Of a stretch of 64,000 nucleotides of DNA, positions 24,796 to 33,218 are shown piece after piece. Below the pieces are notes generated by a model. It was not told the DNA's origin. It ran no database searches and worked only from the letters and a program-made list of their open reading frames with translations. This stretch comes from Kangsaoukella pontilimi. GTDB lineage: Bacteria; Pseudomonadota; Alphaproteobacteria; Rhodobacterales; Rhodobacteraceae. The translations under genes and the position numbers were made by a program. The stretch is from assembly GCF_009830125.1 (NCBI RefSeq), contig NZ_WUPT01000001.1:744001-808000 (forward strand). The letters run 5' to 3'. The stretch's first letter is position 1. Each line of letters opens with the position of its first letter.

Positions 24796-26030
24796 TGGCC
24801 GGCGCCCCCGGCATTCCGCATCGCGTCCTGGCTGGCCGAGCGGATCATGCGGATCGCGTCCTCATTGCCTTCGAAGGCGGTTTCGGCCTCTTCGGCGATG
24901 CGCCCCGCGCGTTCGGCCTGTCCCAGAACACCGAGGGCGCGGATCAGGCGTGCCCAGTCTTCGGCCGGTCCGCCATCGGTGGCAAGACGGTCGGCAAGAC
25001 CCGCGACCATTCCCCGGATCATCTCGTCGCGGTCCTCGGCGCTCATGTCTTCTGCTGCGGCGATATCGGCAGCACTTGGCCCCCGGCGCTCGGGCGGGAC
25101 GTAATCGACACCGGCGGCAGCGGCGATGGCGCGGATTTCGCCTTCGATGACGGGCATCCACGGTGCGTCAGGGGGGCTTTGTTCGTAGAGGCGGCGCCAG
25201 ATCGGGAACGCACGGTCAGGGCGCCCGCTCTGCACTTCGACAAGGCCACGGTAGTAGAGAACCTCACCCCGGCCGGGCGCCACCGTTTCGAGATCACGGA
25301 GGACGGCCTCGGCATCGGTGCTGACGGTGCCTGCGGCGGTGAACACCATGAGATCGAGAAGAGCGAGACGCTGGTCCAGCGGCGCGTTCCCGTCGTAGCT
25401 GGCAACCAGCGCTTCCTGCGCGGCGCGTGCGGCCGAGAGATTGCCGAGCCGTGCCTCGTTCTGAGCCAGAAGCGTCAGGCCCTCGCGGTCATCGGGGCGT
25501 TCGGCGACCGCGGCGCGCAGCTGTTCCATGAGTGTGTTGAATTCGGGCGTCGCTTCGCGTGGCGGAGGCAGAACGCCGGCGGCCTGTGCTTCGGCTTCGG
25601 CCTCGGCCTGCGTCGGGCGGAGCGCACGGGCAGCTTCGGCTTCGGCCAGGCGTTGGGCGAGGGGGCGGTCACCGTAGCCGGGCGCGCCGATCGTGGAATA
25701 AAGCGCAAGGCCGCCCACCAGTACGATCGCGAAAACGAGGATCGCGCCGAGAATGCCGGCACGGTCGCTGGCGGCAGGAGCCGACGGGGCGGCGCGGCGG
25801 TCGGCGTCGAGCAGGCGGCGGGAGACTTCGACGCGAACGGCCTCGGCCTCGGCCTCGGTCAGGACGCCGCGCGCGAGATCCCGGTCCACTTCCGCCAGCT
25901 GGTCGCGATAGACCGCCATGTCGGAGGCTTGCGGCGTCACGCCCCGATCCACCCGCGCGGCACGGATCGCACCGGCCAGAATGGCTGTGACGGCGATGAC
26001 GATGATCCCGGCGATGATCCAGAAAAGCAT
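24792..26030 (-). CDS. ccmI: Cytochrome c biogenesis protein CcmI
   Basis: The start at ATG 26030 (MLFWIIAGIIVIAV) has GGAGG 5 bases upstream; 33 earlier codons are spurious. The 412-residue protein has the CcmI layout: first membrane segment (about 2-22), a cytoplasmic loop with VYRDQLAEVDRDLARGVLTE, a second membrane segment (about 92-112), then a periplasmic TPR-containing region. CcmI presents apocytochrome c to the haem ligation complex CcmFH. It lies far from the ccmABCDG genes at 55-57.7 kb; ccmE, ccmF and ccmH are not in the window. Confidence 0.93.
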   Translation of the reverse strand: MLFWIIAGIIVIAVTAILAGAIRAARVDRGVTPQASDMAVYRDQLAEVDRDLARGVLTEAEAEAVRVEVSRRLLDADRRAAPSAPAASDRAGILGAILVFAIVLVGGLALYSTIGAPGYGDRPLAQRLAEAEAARALRPTQAEAEAEAQAAGVLPPPREATPEFNTLMEQLRAAVAERPDDREGLTLLAQNEARLGNLSAARAAQEALVASYDGNAPLDQRLALLDLMVFTAAGTVSTDAEAVLRDLETVAPGRGEVLYYRGLVEVQSGRPDRAFPIWRRLYEQSPPDAPWMPVIEGEIRAIAAAAGVDYVPPERRGPSAADIAAAEDMSAEDRDEMIRGMVAGLADRLATDGGPAEDWARLIRALGVLGQAERAGRIAEEAETAFEGNEDAIRMIRSASQDAMRNAGGAGQ

Positions 26031-26099
26031 GCGGTCCTCCTCAGGCCCACATAAACATGACCCATGCGGGACGAAAGGGGAAAGCGGCATTCTGCCCCC

Positions 26100-26155
26100 T
26101 GTCGCATCGCCGCGGCGCGCATGTCGCATAACCGTGTTCGAGCGCCGTTTGTCGC
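26100..26155. promoter_or_regulatory. Three TGTCGC direct repeats upstream of soxB
   Basis: TGTCGC occurs at 26100-26105, 26122-26127 and 26150-26155, in the same orientation and 22 and 28 bases apart; the first two share TGTCGCAT. Direct TGTCGC half-sites about 21 bases apart are the signature of the Pseudomonas ArgR branch of AraC regulators, whose relatives control betaine and sarcosine genes. The match is inferred. Confidence 0.4.
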
Positions 26156-26236
26156 CTTTTCATTGCCCCGGAATTTGGCAAGAAACAGGGGCGCACCGCC
26201 GGGCTTCCCCGGGCGAGTCGAAGGAGCATTTGGCCG

Positions 26237-27484
26237 ATGACCCGATATTCCGCATTTGCCGTCGCACGCGAAGCGTTCCGCGACCATCAGGGCTGGACCC
26301 GTGCCTGGGCCAGCCCCGAACCGAAACGCAAATACGATGTGATCATCATCGGCGCGGGCGGGCACGGGCTGGCGACGGCCTATTATCTCGGCAAGAACCA
26401 CGGCATCCGGAACGTGGCCATTCTGGAAAAGGGATGGCTGGGCGGCGGCAACACGGGGCGGAACACAACGATCATCCGCTCGAACTATCTTCAGGACCCG
26501 TCAGCCGCGATCTATGAGAAGGCGCGCTCGCTTTACGAGGACCTGAGCCAGGATCTGAACTACAACGTCATGTTCAGCCCGCGCGGCGTCATGATGCTGG
26601 CCCAGACCGAGCACGAGGTCCGGGGTTACAAGCGCACCGCCTATGCAAACGCGCTGCAGGGGGTGAAGACCGAATTCATTTCGCCCGCACGCGTCAAGGA
26701 GTTTTGCCCGATCATCGAGATCCGGGGGCCGCGCTATCCGGTTCTGGGTGCGCTCTGGCAGGCGCGGGGCGGCACGGCGCGGCACGATGCGGTGGCCTGG
26801 GGCTATGCCCGGAAATGCTCGGAAATGGGCATGGACGTGATCCAGAAATGCGAGGTCACAGGGATCCGCTCGGACGGCGGTGTCGTGAAGGGCGTGACCA
26901 CCAACCGGGGCGATATCGACTGCGACAAGCTGGGGATCGTCGTTGCGGGGCATTCGGGCCATGTAGCGGACATGGCGGGCTTCCGTCTGCCGATCGAGTC
27001 GGTGGCGCTTCAGGCGCTCGTCAGCGAGCCGATCAAGCCCTGCATGGACGTCGTCGTCATGGCCAATACGGTCCACGGCTACATGAGCCAGTCCGACAAG
27101 GGCGAGATGGTGATTGGTGGCGGTGCTGACGGCTACAACAACTATACGCAGCGCGGCTCTTTCCACCATATCGAGGAGACGGTGCGCGCGCTGAACGAGA
27201 CCTTCCCGATTATCTCGCGTCTGAAAATGTTGCGCATGTGGGGCGGGATCGTGGACATGACGGGCGACCGCTCGCCCATCATCTCACCGACGCCGCTTGG
27301 CAATTGCTTTATCAACTGTGGCTGGGGAACGGGGGGCTTCAAGGCCATTCCGGGCTCGGGTTGGGCAACGGCCGAGATGATCGCAAAGGGTGCGTCGGGG
27401 CCGCTCGCCGCCGAGTTCGGTCTGGACAGGTTCCGCGAAGGCCGGTTCATCGACGAAAGCGTTGCGGCCGGGGTGGCACATTGA
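26237..27484 (+). CDS. soxB: Sarcosine oxidase subunit beta
   Basis: The 415-residue FAD protein belongs to the heterotetrameric sarcosine oxidase. The dinucleotide motif is YDVIIIGAGGHGLATAYYL (about residues 33-51). His183 in GGTARHDAVAWGYAR aligns with the histidine that carries covalent FMN in characterised enzymes. CGWGTGGFKAIPGSG near the C-terminus is typical. The enzyme oxidises sarcosine to glycine, with formaldehyde passed to tetrahydrofolate on the alpha subunit. GAAGGAG precedes the ATG. The rest of the complex is encoded 770 bp downstream. Confidence 0.95.
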   Translation: MTRYSAFAVAREAFRDHQGWTRAWASPEPKRKYDVIIIGAGGHGLATAYYLGKNHGIRNVAILEKGWLGGGNTGRNTTIIRSNYLQDPSAAIYEKARSLYEDLSQDLNYNVMFSPRGVMMLAQTEHEVRGYKRTAYANALQGVKTEFISPARVKEFCPIIEIRGPRYPVLGALWQARGGTARHDAVAWGYARKCSEMGMDVIQKCEVTGIRSDGGVVKGVTTNRGDIDCDKLGIVVAGHSGHVADMAGFRLPIESVALQALVSEPIKPCMDVVVMANTVHGYMSQSDKGEMVIGGGADGYNNYTQRGSFHHIEETVRALNETFPIISRLKMLRMWGGIVDMTGDRSPIISPTPLGNCFINCGWGTGGFKAIPGSGWATAEMIAKGASGPLAAEFGLDRFREGRFIDESVAAGVAH

Positions 27485-27546
27485 TGGGTGTCGCGGACGC
27501 CCATTCGGCATCGCGGCCTAATATGGGGCCAGGGGTGGCTGTCGCG

Positions 27547-27675
27547 CTACTTGCGCGGCAACCGGGGTTTCTTGTTGCGGCTACGATCCTTGGGGGTGTC
27601 GAAGCCGCGCCAAACGGCGATGGCCGCTCCGGCAAGGAGCACCGCGAGGGGTGCGATCTGAAGATACGGTTTCAT
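27547..27675 (-). CDS. Possible small membrane protein (42 residues)
   Basis: The frame reads MKPYLQIAPLAVLLAGAAIA, then VWRGFDTPKDRSRN and a basic tail KKPRLPRK. It has one hydrophobic segment with a positively charged C-terminus, a layout common for short inner-membrane proteins. Only a weak AGG is seen upstream of the ATG. It lies on the opposite strand inside the soxB-soxD gap. I recognise no family. Confidence 0.5.
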   Translation of the reverse strand: MKPYLQIAPLAVLLAGAAIAVWRGFDTPKDRSRNKKPRLPRK

Positions 27676-27779
27676 AATCGCGACCTATGCCTGCCGATTG
27701 CGGCGCGCAAGTGGCATCGGGACTTGATCGTTCTGCCAAGCGACATATTTGCCGCTGCAGAGGAAAAAGGACCGAACCG

Positions 27780-27962
27780 TTGCGCATTCTCGACCGACTG
27801 CCGGACGCTGAAACCATCCACCGCCGCCGTGGCGCCATCGCAGGATTTGTCGCGGGCATCTTCGTGCCGCTCGTCCTGGCGGGGCTGCTTCTCGTATCGT
27901 TCCGGGGCTACGGAATCGCGGACGAACCGCCGCAGATGCCGCCGGTCTACACGAACTTCTGA
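27780..27962 (+). CDS. Possible small membrane protein (60 residues)
   Basis: The TTG at 27780 follows AAGGA by 8 bases. The peptide starts LRILDRLPDAETIHRRRGAI (initiator Met from TTG), has one strong membrane segment (GFVAGIFVPLVLAGLLLVSF) and ends QMPPVYTNF. The frame is open further upstream, but that part is cysteine- and arginine-rich and without a ribosome-binding site. It sits between soxB and soxD on their strand. No family is recognised. Confidence 0.55.
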   Translation: MRILDRLPDAETIHRRRGAIAGFVAGIFVPLVLAGLLLVSFRGYGIADEPPQMPPVYTNF

Positions 27963-27975
27963 TCTTCCTTCGCTG

Positions 27976-28134
27976 TCATTTGGACGGCCAGTCGTTGCCG
28001 CTGGCGCGCGGGAAGCTCGCCTTCTTCAGGCTCTCCGGGTCGATCGGGTCGCGCTTTGCAGCACGTCGCGCCTGAAAGGCGTTGAGCGGCAAGAGCGCGC
28101 CGATCAGGCCGATCACGAACAGAAACCCCTTCAT
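27976..28134 (-). CDS. Possible small membrane protein (52 residues)
   Basis: From ATG 28134 the frame reads MKGFLFVIGLIGALLPLNAF, then QARRAAKRDPIDPESLKKAS and a short tail. The start is either a membrane anchor or a signal peptide, followed by a basic soluble part. An in-frame start 11 codons earlier is possible. It converges on the 60-residue gene with a 13-bp gap. No family is recognised. Confidence 0.5.
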   Translation of the reverse strand: MKGFLFVIGLIGALLPLNAFQARRAAKRDPIDPESLKKASFPRASGNDWPSK

Positions 28135-28256
28135 ACACACTCCGGTCGCGTTGTCATGGCGTCGCACTTCGCGGGGCAGTCTATTCGAATGCCTGCGAAT
28201 GACAAAGCCAGCGCGCGCCTGTCCGGAAGCGCATCGGCAAGAAAGGCCCCGCTGTC

Positions 28257-28586
28257 ATGCTGATCCTAGACTGTCCCTATTGCGGCATCGCCTGCGACGA
28301 GACCGAACTTTCCCCCGGAGGCGAGGCGCATCTGACGCGCTTCGGTCCCGGCTCGTCGGAAGACGAGTTCGAAGGCTATCTCTTCATGCGGGAAAACCCG
28401 CGCGGCGTTCATTTCGAGCGCTGGCGCCACGCCCATGGTTGCGGCAAGTGGTTCCACGCAGCCCGTGACACGATGACCATGGAAGTTTTCGGCACCTATC
28501 CGGCGCAAACGACCGAACCGCCTGCAGAGCTGCGCAAGACCATCTCCGAGAAACGGCCCGGCTGGTCGTGGAGGGACTTTTCATGA
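28257..28586 (+). CDS. soxD: Sarcosine oxidase subunit delta
   Basis: The 109-residue protein has the zinc-binding pattern of SoxD: CPYC (Cys6, Cys9) near the start, and His/Cys residues in RHAHGCGKWFHAARDT (about 57-72), which is also a family signature. It stabilises the alpha-beta core of the heterotetramer. The TGA overlaps the soxA start codon (ATGA), so the two are coupled. Only a weak ribosome-binding site is visible before its own ATG. Confidence 0.94.
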   Translation: MLILDCPYCGIACDETELSPGGEAHLTRFGPGSSEDEFEGYLFMRENPRGVHFERWRHAHGCGKWFHAARDTMTMEVFGTYPAQTTEPPAELRKTISEKRPGWSWRDFS

Positions 28587-31567
28587 GCCATCGTCTGTCC
28601 ACCGGCGGCCGCCTGATCGACCGGTCCGAGCGCCGCAGTTTCCGGTTCAACGGAAAGACCATGACCGGCTTCGCGGGCGACACGCTCGCCGCGGCGCTTC
28701 TGGGCAGCGGTCAGACCCTTGTCGGGCGGTCGTTCAAGTATCACCGTCCGCGCGGCATCGTGACGAGCGGCGGCGAGGAACCGAACGCGCTGATGAACCT
28801 CGGCACCGCCAAGACCTTCGAGCCGAACGCGCGCGCCACTACGACCGAGCTTTTCGACGGGCTGACGGCCGAAAGCCAGAACCACTGGCCCAGCCTCGAA
28901 TTCGACGTGGGCGAGATCAACGCGAAGCTCTCGCGTTTTCTGCCCGCCGGGTTCTACTACAAGACGTTCCTCTGGCCGCGCGCCTTCTGGAAACATGTCT
29001 ACGAGCCGGTCATCCGGGCCTCTGCGGGTCTGGGCAAGGCGCCGCGCCACCGGGATGCGGATCATTACGAATACATGCATGTCACCACCGACGTCCTCGT
29101 GGTCGGCGGCGGCATCGCCGGTCTCACGGCGGCCAAGGCCGCCGCCGTGAGCGGCGCCGAAGTCATGCTGGTCGAACAGACCGCCAATTGGGGCGGCCGC
29201 GCGCCTGTCGATGGCGCTGTGATCGACGGGCAGCCCGCCGAAGACTGGGTCGCCGCGACGGTGGCCGAGCTCGAGGCGATGCCGAATGTGCGTCTTCGGA
29301 CCCGCGCCATGGGGGCAGGGGTCTATGACCACGGTTATTCGCTGGTCTATGAGCGCCTGACGGACCACGCCCCTGACCCGAGCCGCCCGCGTCATCGGCT
29401 CTGGAAGGTGCGCGCCGGCCGGATCGTCACTGCGACCGGCTCCATCGAGCGGCCCTTGTCCTTCGCGGGCAACGACCTGCCCGGTGTCATGCTCGCTGCC
29501 GCCGTGCGCGACTATGTCGTGAATTATGGTGTCGCGCCCGGCAAACGCACGGTCGTTGTGACCAACAACGATGACGGCTATCGCACCGCGCTTGCGCTGA
29601 AAGAGGCGGGGCTGGAAGTGCCTGTCGTGCTGGACGCGCGCAAGCAGGCCACCGGCCCGCTGGCCGACGCCGCGCGCGAGGCGGGCATCCGCGTCGCTGC
29701 CGGTCGCGGCATTGCCAAGGTGACTGGCAAAGGCAAGGTCGAGGTCGTGCACATCTGCGATCAGGCGGGTGCGGGTGCCGTCGTCGAAGAGGTCCGCGCC
29801 GATTGCGTCGCCATGTCGGGCGGCTGGTCGCCGGTCGTGCATCTCTGGTCCCATTGCGGCGGCAAGCTCACTTGGGATGACGAGAACGCCTGCTTCCGGC
29901 CCGACCCCGACCGCGCGCCCACCGGGGCCGACGGTACGCCATTTGTGGCCGCCGCCGGTGCCGCCAACGGTGCCGTGACGACCGCCGAGGTTCTGGCCGA
30001 TGCCTGGGCCGCGGGAGGCGGATCGGGCGAGGCACCGAAGGCGGACGCGGAAGACCGTCAGCCGATGATGCCCGTCTGGGCCATGCCCGCACAGGCGCCC
30101 TATGCGTTGCGCGCGAAGTCATGGCTCGATTTCCAGAACGACGTGAAGGTGACGGACGTGGAGCTTGCCGCGCGCGAAGGCTTCCAGTCAGTCGAGCACA
30201 CCAAGCGTTACACCACGCTCGGCATGGCGACGGATCAGGGGAAACTGTCCAACATCAACGGTCTGGCAGTCCTTGCCCGCGAGTTGGGCGAGGATATCCC
30301 TGCCGTCGGGACCACCACATTCCGTCCGCCATACACGCCGATCTCGATGGGTGCGATCGGTGGCGAGGCGCGGGGCGAGTTGTTCCAGCCGGTCCGCCGC
30401 ACGCCGATCCACGACTGGCACGAGGAAAACGGCGCGCATTGGGAACCGGTCGGTCACTGGCGCCGTCCCTATGCCTTTCCGAAAGAGGGCGAGAGCACAC
30501 ATGACGCCGTCACCCGCGAGGTGCGGGCGACGCGCGAGCGTGTGGGCCTTCTGGACGCCTCGACACTCGGCAAGCTGATCGTCAAGGGGCCGGATGCGGG
30601 CCGCTTCCTCGACATGCTTTACACCAACATGATGTCGACCCTGCCGGTGGGCAAATGCCGGTACGGGCTGATGTGCACCGAAAACGGCTTCCTGACAGAT
30701 GACGGCGTCGTCGCGCGGCTCTCCGACGACGCGTGGCTCTGCCACACGACGACCGGCGGTGCAGATCGCATCCACGCCCATATGGAGGAATGGCTCCAGA
30801 CCGAGTGGTGGGACTGGAAGGTCTACGTGGCAAACGTGACCGAGCAATATGCGCAGGTGGCCGTGGTCGGCCCGAAAGCGCGTGAGGTTCTTCAGGCGCT
30901 CGGCGGTGACATGGACCTGTCGAAAGAGGCGCTGCCCTTCATGCAGTGGGCCGAAGGGCGGATCGGCGATTTCGACGCGCGCGTCTTCCGCATCTCGTTC
31001 TCGGGCGAGCTGTCCTATGAGGTCGCCGTGCCGGCGAGCCAGGGTCGCGCCTTCTGGGATGCGCTTCTCGATGCGGGCCGGAAGCATAGCATCACGCCTT
31101 ATGGGACCGAGGCGCTTCACGTCATGCGGGCCGAGAAAGGCTTCATCATGATCGGGGACGAGACCGACGGCACGGTGATCCCGCAGGATCTGGGGCTGAA
31201 CTGGGCGATCTCAAAGAAGAAAGAGGACTATCTCGGCAAACGCGCGCAAGAGAGGGATCACATGACCGATCCGCTCCGCTGGAAGCTGGTGGGTCTTGAG
31301 ACGCTCGACGGCTCGGTCATCCCCGACGGTGCCTATGCCGCCGAAGAGGGGCTGAACCTCAACGGTCAGCGCAAGACCGAGGGCCGCGTGACCTCGACCT
31401 ACTATTCGCCGACGCTGGACCGTGGCATCGCGATGGGCCTGGTCGAGCGTGGGCCGGACCGCATGGGCGAGGTCATCGACTTCCCTCTCATCGGCGGCGG
31501 GTCGGTCAAGGCCAAGATCGTCAGCCCGGTCTTCTATGACCCGGACGGGGAGAAGCAGAATGTCTGA
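28583..31567 (+). CDS. soxA: Sarcosine oxidase subunit alpha
   Basis: The 994-residue protein starts at ATG 28583 (MSHRLSTGG), with GAGGGAC upstream, inside the soxD stop. Domains in order: a ferredoxin-like N-terminal region (about 1-110, FNGKTMTGFAGDTLAAALLG), an NAD-binding Rossmann region (VLVVGGGIAGLTAAKAAAVS, about 178-195), and from about residue 610 a GcvT-like tetrahydrofolate domain, ending with the aminomethyltransferase barrel. This subunit holds NAD+ and the site where methylene-tetrahydrofolate forms. It overlaps soxG by 8 bp. Confidence 0.96.
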   Translation: MSHRLSTGGRLIDRSERRSFRFNGKTMTGFAGDTLAAALLGSGQTLVGRSFKYHRPRGIVTSGGEEPNALMNLGTAKTFEPNARATTTELFDGLTAESQNHWPSLEFDVGEINAKLSRFLPAGFYYKTFLWPRAFWKHVYEPVIRASAGLGKAPRHRDADHYEYMHVTTDVLVVGGGIAGLTAAKAAAVSGAEVMLVEQTANWGGRAPVDGAVIDGQPAEDWVAATVAELEAMPNVRLRTRAMGAGVYDHGYSLVYERLTDHAPDPSRPRHRLWKVRAGRIVTATGSIERPLSFAGNDLPGVMLAAAVRDYVVNYGVAPGKRTVVVTNNDDGYRTALALKEAGLEVPVVLDARKQATGPLADAAREAGIRVAAGRGIAKVTGKGKVEVVHICDQAGAGAVVEEVRADCVAMSGGWSPVVHLWSHCGGKLTWDDENACFRPDPDRAPTGADGTPFVAAAGAANGAVTTAEVLADAWAAGGGSGEAPKADAEDRQPMMPVWAMPAQAPYALRAKSWLDFQNDVKVTDVELAAREGFQSVEHTKRYTTLGMATDQGKLSNINGLAVLARELGEDIPAVGTTTFRPPYTPISMGAIGGEARGELFQPVRRTPIHDWHEENGAHWEPVGHWRRPYAFPKEGESTHDAVTREVRATRERVGLLDASTLGKLIVKGPDAGRFLDMLYTNMMSTLPVGKCRYGLMCTENGFLTDDGVVARLSDDAWLCHTTTGGADRIHAHMEEWLQTEWWDWKVYVANVTEQYAQVAVVGPKAREVLQALGGDMDLSKEALPFMQWAEGRIGDFDARVFRISFSGELSYEVAVPASQGRAFWDALLDAGRKHSITPYGTEALHVMRAEKGFIMIGDETDGTVIPQDLGLNWAISKKKEDYLGKRAQERDHMTDPLRWKLVGLETLDGSVIPDGAYAAEEGLNLNGQRKTEGRVTSTYYSPTLDRGIAMGLVERGPDRMGEVIDFPLIGGGSVKAKIVSPVFYDPDGEKQNV

Positions 31568-32135
31568 CAGGATTAGCGCACTGCCCGGCGCGGCATCATC
31601 GGGCAGCATCCGCGTGGAAGAAGCCGGGCTTCAGGGCATGGTCACGATCCGCGGCGATCTGGGAGACAAGGGGGTCTCGGACGCTCTCAAAAAGGTTGTC
31701 GGTCTGACAGTCCCGGAAAAGGGACAGCGGGGGGCAGGGGATGGTATGGCATTGCTCTGGATGTCGCCGGACGAGCTCATGCTGACTGCCGCACATTCCG
31801 AAGCTCCGGATCTCGTCACCAAGCTTGGCGATGCGCTGTCCGGTCACCACCACCTGGTTTGCAACGTCTCTGATGCGCGCGCCGTCTTTCGTCTGACCGG
31901 CGAGGGCGCGGCGATCCGCGACGCTCTTGCCAAGCTGACGCCCGCTGACCTGCGGCCCTCGGCTCTGCCGGTGGGGATGGTGCGCCGGACGCGTCTGGCG
32001 CAGGTCGCGGCGGCAGTCTGGTTCGAAGACGAGGGAACGGCGACGGTCGTCTGTTTCAGGTCCGTCGCTGCCTATGTCTTCGGTCTTCTCGCCAATGCGT
32101 CGAAACCGGGTGCCGAGGTCGGCTATTTTCGGTGA
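31560..32135 (+). CDS. soxG: Sarcosine oxidase subunit gamma
   Basis: The start is ATG 31560 (MSDRISALPGAA), overlapping the end of soxA, with GGGGAGAAG upstream; the open frame before it is a shadow of soxA. The 191-residue protein shows the SoxG pattern: ALLWMSPDELMLT, VCNVSDARAVFRLTGEGA, a stretch related to the folate-binding GcvT fold, and LAQVAAAVWFEDEG near the end. It completes the alpha-beta-gamma-delta complex. The folate genes often found downstream (purU, folD) are not present here. Confidence 0.92.
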   Translation: MSDRISALPGAASSGSIRVEEAGLQGMVTIRGDLGDKGVSDALKKVVGLTVPEKGQRGAGDGMALLWMSPDELMLTAAHSEAPDLVTKLGDALSGHHHLVCNVSDARAVFRLTGEGAAIRDALAKLTPADLRPSALPVGMVRRTRLAQVAAAVWFEDEGTATVVCFRSVAAYVFGLLANASKPGAEVGYFR

Positions 32136-32184
32136 TAGAAAGGAACAAGCGCGCGGCCCGGCCCGTTAATTCTTTGAAACCGGC

Positions 32185-32213
32185 TTGACCCTGCGTCCTC
32201 TTGGACACAGGTA
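32185..32213 (+). promoter_or_regulatory. Candidate sodB promoter
   Basis: TTGACC and CAGGTA are separated by 17 bases and lie 39-67 bases before the sodB start codon. The -35 box is good and the -10 box is poor, which is common in Rhodobacterales. Confidence 0.4.
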
Positions 32214-32251
32214 AAGGCCCAAGCGACGCGACCAACCGAAAGAGGGACCCA

Positions 32252-32851
32252 ATGGCTTTTGAACTTCCTGATCTGCCCTATGCACATGACGCGCTTGCCT
32301 CGAAAGGCATGAGCGCCGAGACGCTCGAATATCACCATGACCTGCACCACAAGGCCTATGTCGACAACGGCAACAAGCTGATTGACGGCACCGAGTGGGA
32401 CGGCAAGTCCATGGAAGAGATCATCAAGGGCACCTACGACGCCAGCGCCGTCGCCCAGTCCGGTATCTTCAACAACATCAGCCAGCTTTGGAACCACAAC
32501 CAGTTCTGGGAGATGATGGGCCCCGGCGACAGCAAAATGCCGGGTGAACTGGAGCAGGCGCTGACCGAAAACTTCGGATCGGTGGACGCTTTCAAGAAGG
32601 AATTCGCCGCCGCCGGTGCTGGTCAGTTCGGCTCGGGCTGGGCTTGGCTCGTCAAGGACAGCGACGGCAGCCTCAAGGTGACCAAGACCGAGAACGGCGT
32701 GAACCCCGTCTGCTTTGGTCAGACCGCCCTTCTGGGCTGCGACGTGTGGGAGCATTCCTACTACATCGACTTCCGGAACAAGCGCCCGGCCTATCTGGAC
32801 AACTTCCTGGAAAACCTCGTGAACTGGGAAAACGTCGCAAGCCGCATGTAA
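32252..32851 (+). CDS. sodB: Superoxide dismutase (Fe type)
   Basis: The start is ATG 32252 (MAFELPDLPYAHDAL) with AGAGGGA upstream. The 199-residue protein has all four metal ligands: His28 in YHHDLHH, His82 in LWNHNQFW, Asp164 and His168 in CDVWEHSYY. Gln78 (ISQLWNH) sits where iron enzymes carry the active-site glutamine, which favours Fe over Mn, though cambialistic use cannot be excluded. It detoxifies superoxide in the cytosol. It is a single-gene unit with its own candidate promoter and a strong terminator. Confidence 0.97.
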   Translation: MAFELPDLPYAHDALASKGMSAETLEYHHDLHHKAYVDNGNKLIDGTEWDGKSMEEIIKGTYDASAVAQSGIFNNISQLWNHNQFWEMMGPGDSKMPGELEQALTENFGSVDAFKKEFAAAGAGQFGSGWAWLVKDSDGSLKVTKTENGVNPVCFGQTALLGCDVWEHSYYIDFRNKRPAYLDNFLENLVNWENVASRM

Positions 32852-32877
32852 GCCCCTTTCAAGGCTTGGAAAAACGG

Positions 32878-32904
32878 GGTCGCACCTTGGTGCGGCCCTT
32901 TTTT
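32878..32904 (+). terminator. sodB intrinsic terminator
   Basis: GGTCGCACC and GGTGCGGCC form a stem of about 8-9 bp with a very short loop, followed by CC? and a run of six T residues ending at 32904. It starts 27 bases after the sodB stop codon. Confidence 0.88.
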
Positions 32905-32975
32905 CATGTCCGGATTTCTCGGAACTGTCATCGGGGGGAGCGGGTTTCTCTCACAGATGAAATGGAGGTTCGGAA

Positions 32976-33218
32976 ATGGCTGAGAGACACAGATCGAAAG
33001 ACGGCCGGAGCGAGACCGAGGAACTGCTGGAAGATATCGAAACGCCCAGTCAGCAAGGACGGGCGCAGGGCAATCTCGAGCGCAAGGTCGGCACCCGCGA
33101 CGAGGAGCGTCAGATCGAAAAGGGCGATGTCACGACCCGCGTTCTGAAGTCCGACGAAAAAGGCCAGGGCGATCTTGGCGGTCACCACGGGACGGGAGAC
33201 AACGATGAGCATTCTTGA
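32976..33218 (+). CDS. Hypothetical hydrophilic protein (80 residues)
   Basis: GGAGG lies 8 bases before the ATG, supporting the start. The protein is extremely polar (MAERHRSKDGRSETEELLED, later a Gly/His/Asp-rich tail GHHGTGDNDEHS) and is probably disordered. Its last codons overlap the start of the host-attachment-family gene by 14 bp, so the two are coupled. I recognise no family. A GGAAC-N17-GGTT element at 32921-32946 could be an alternative-sigma promoter for both genes. Confidence 0.7.
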   Translation: MAERHRSKDGRSETEELLEDIETPSQQGRAQGNLERKVGTRDEERQIEKGDVTTRVLKSDEKGQGDLGGHHGTGDNDEHS

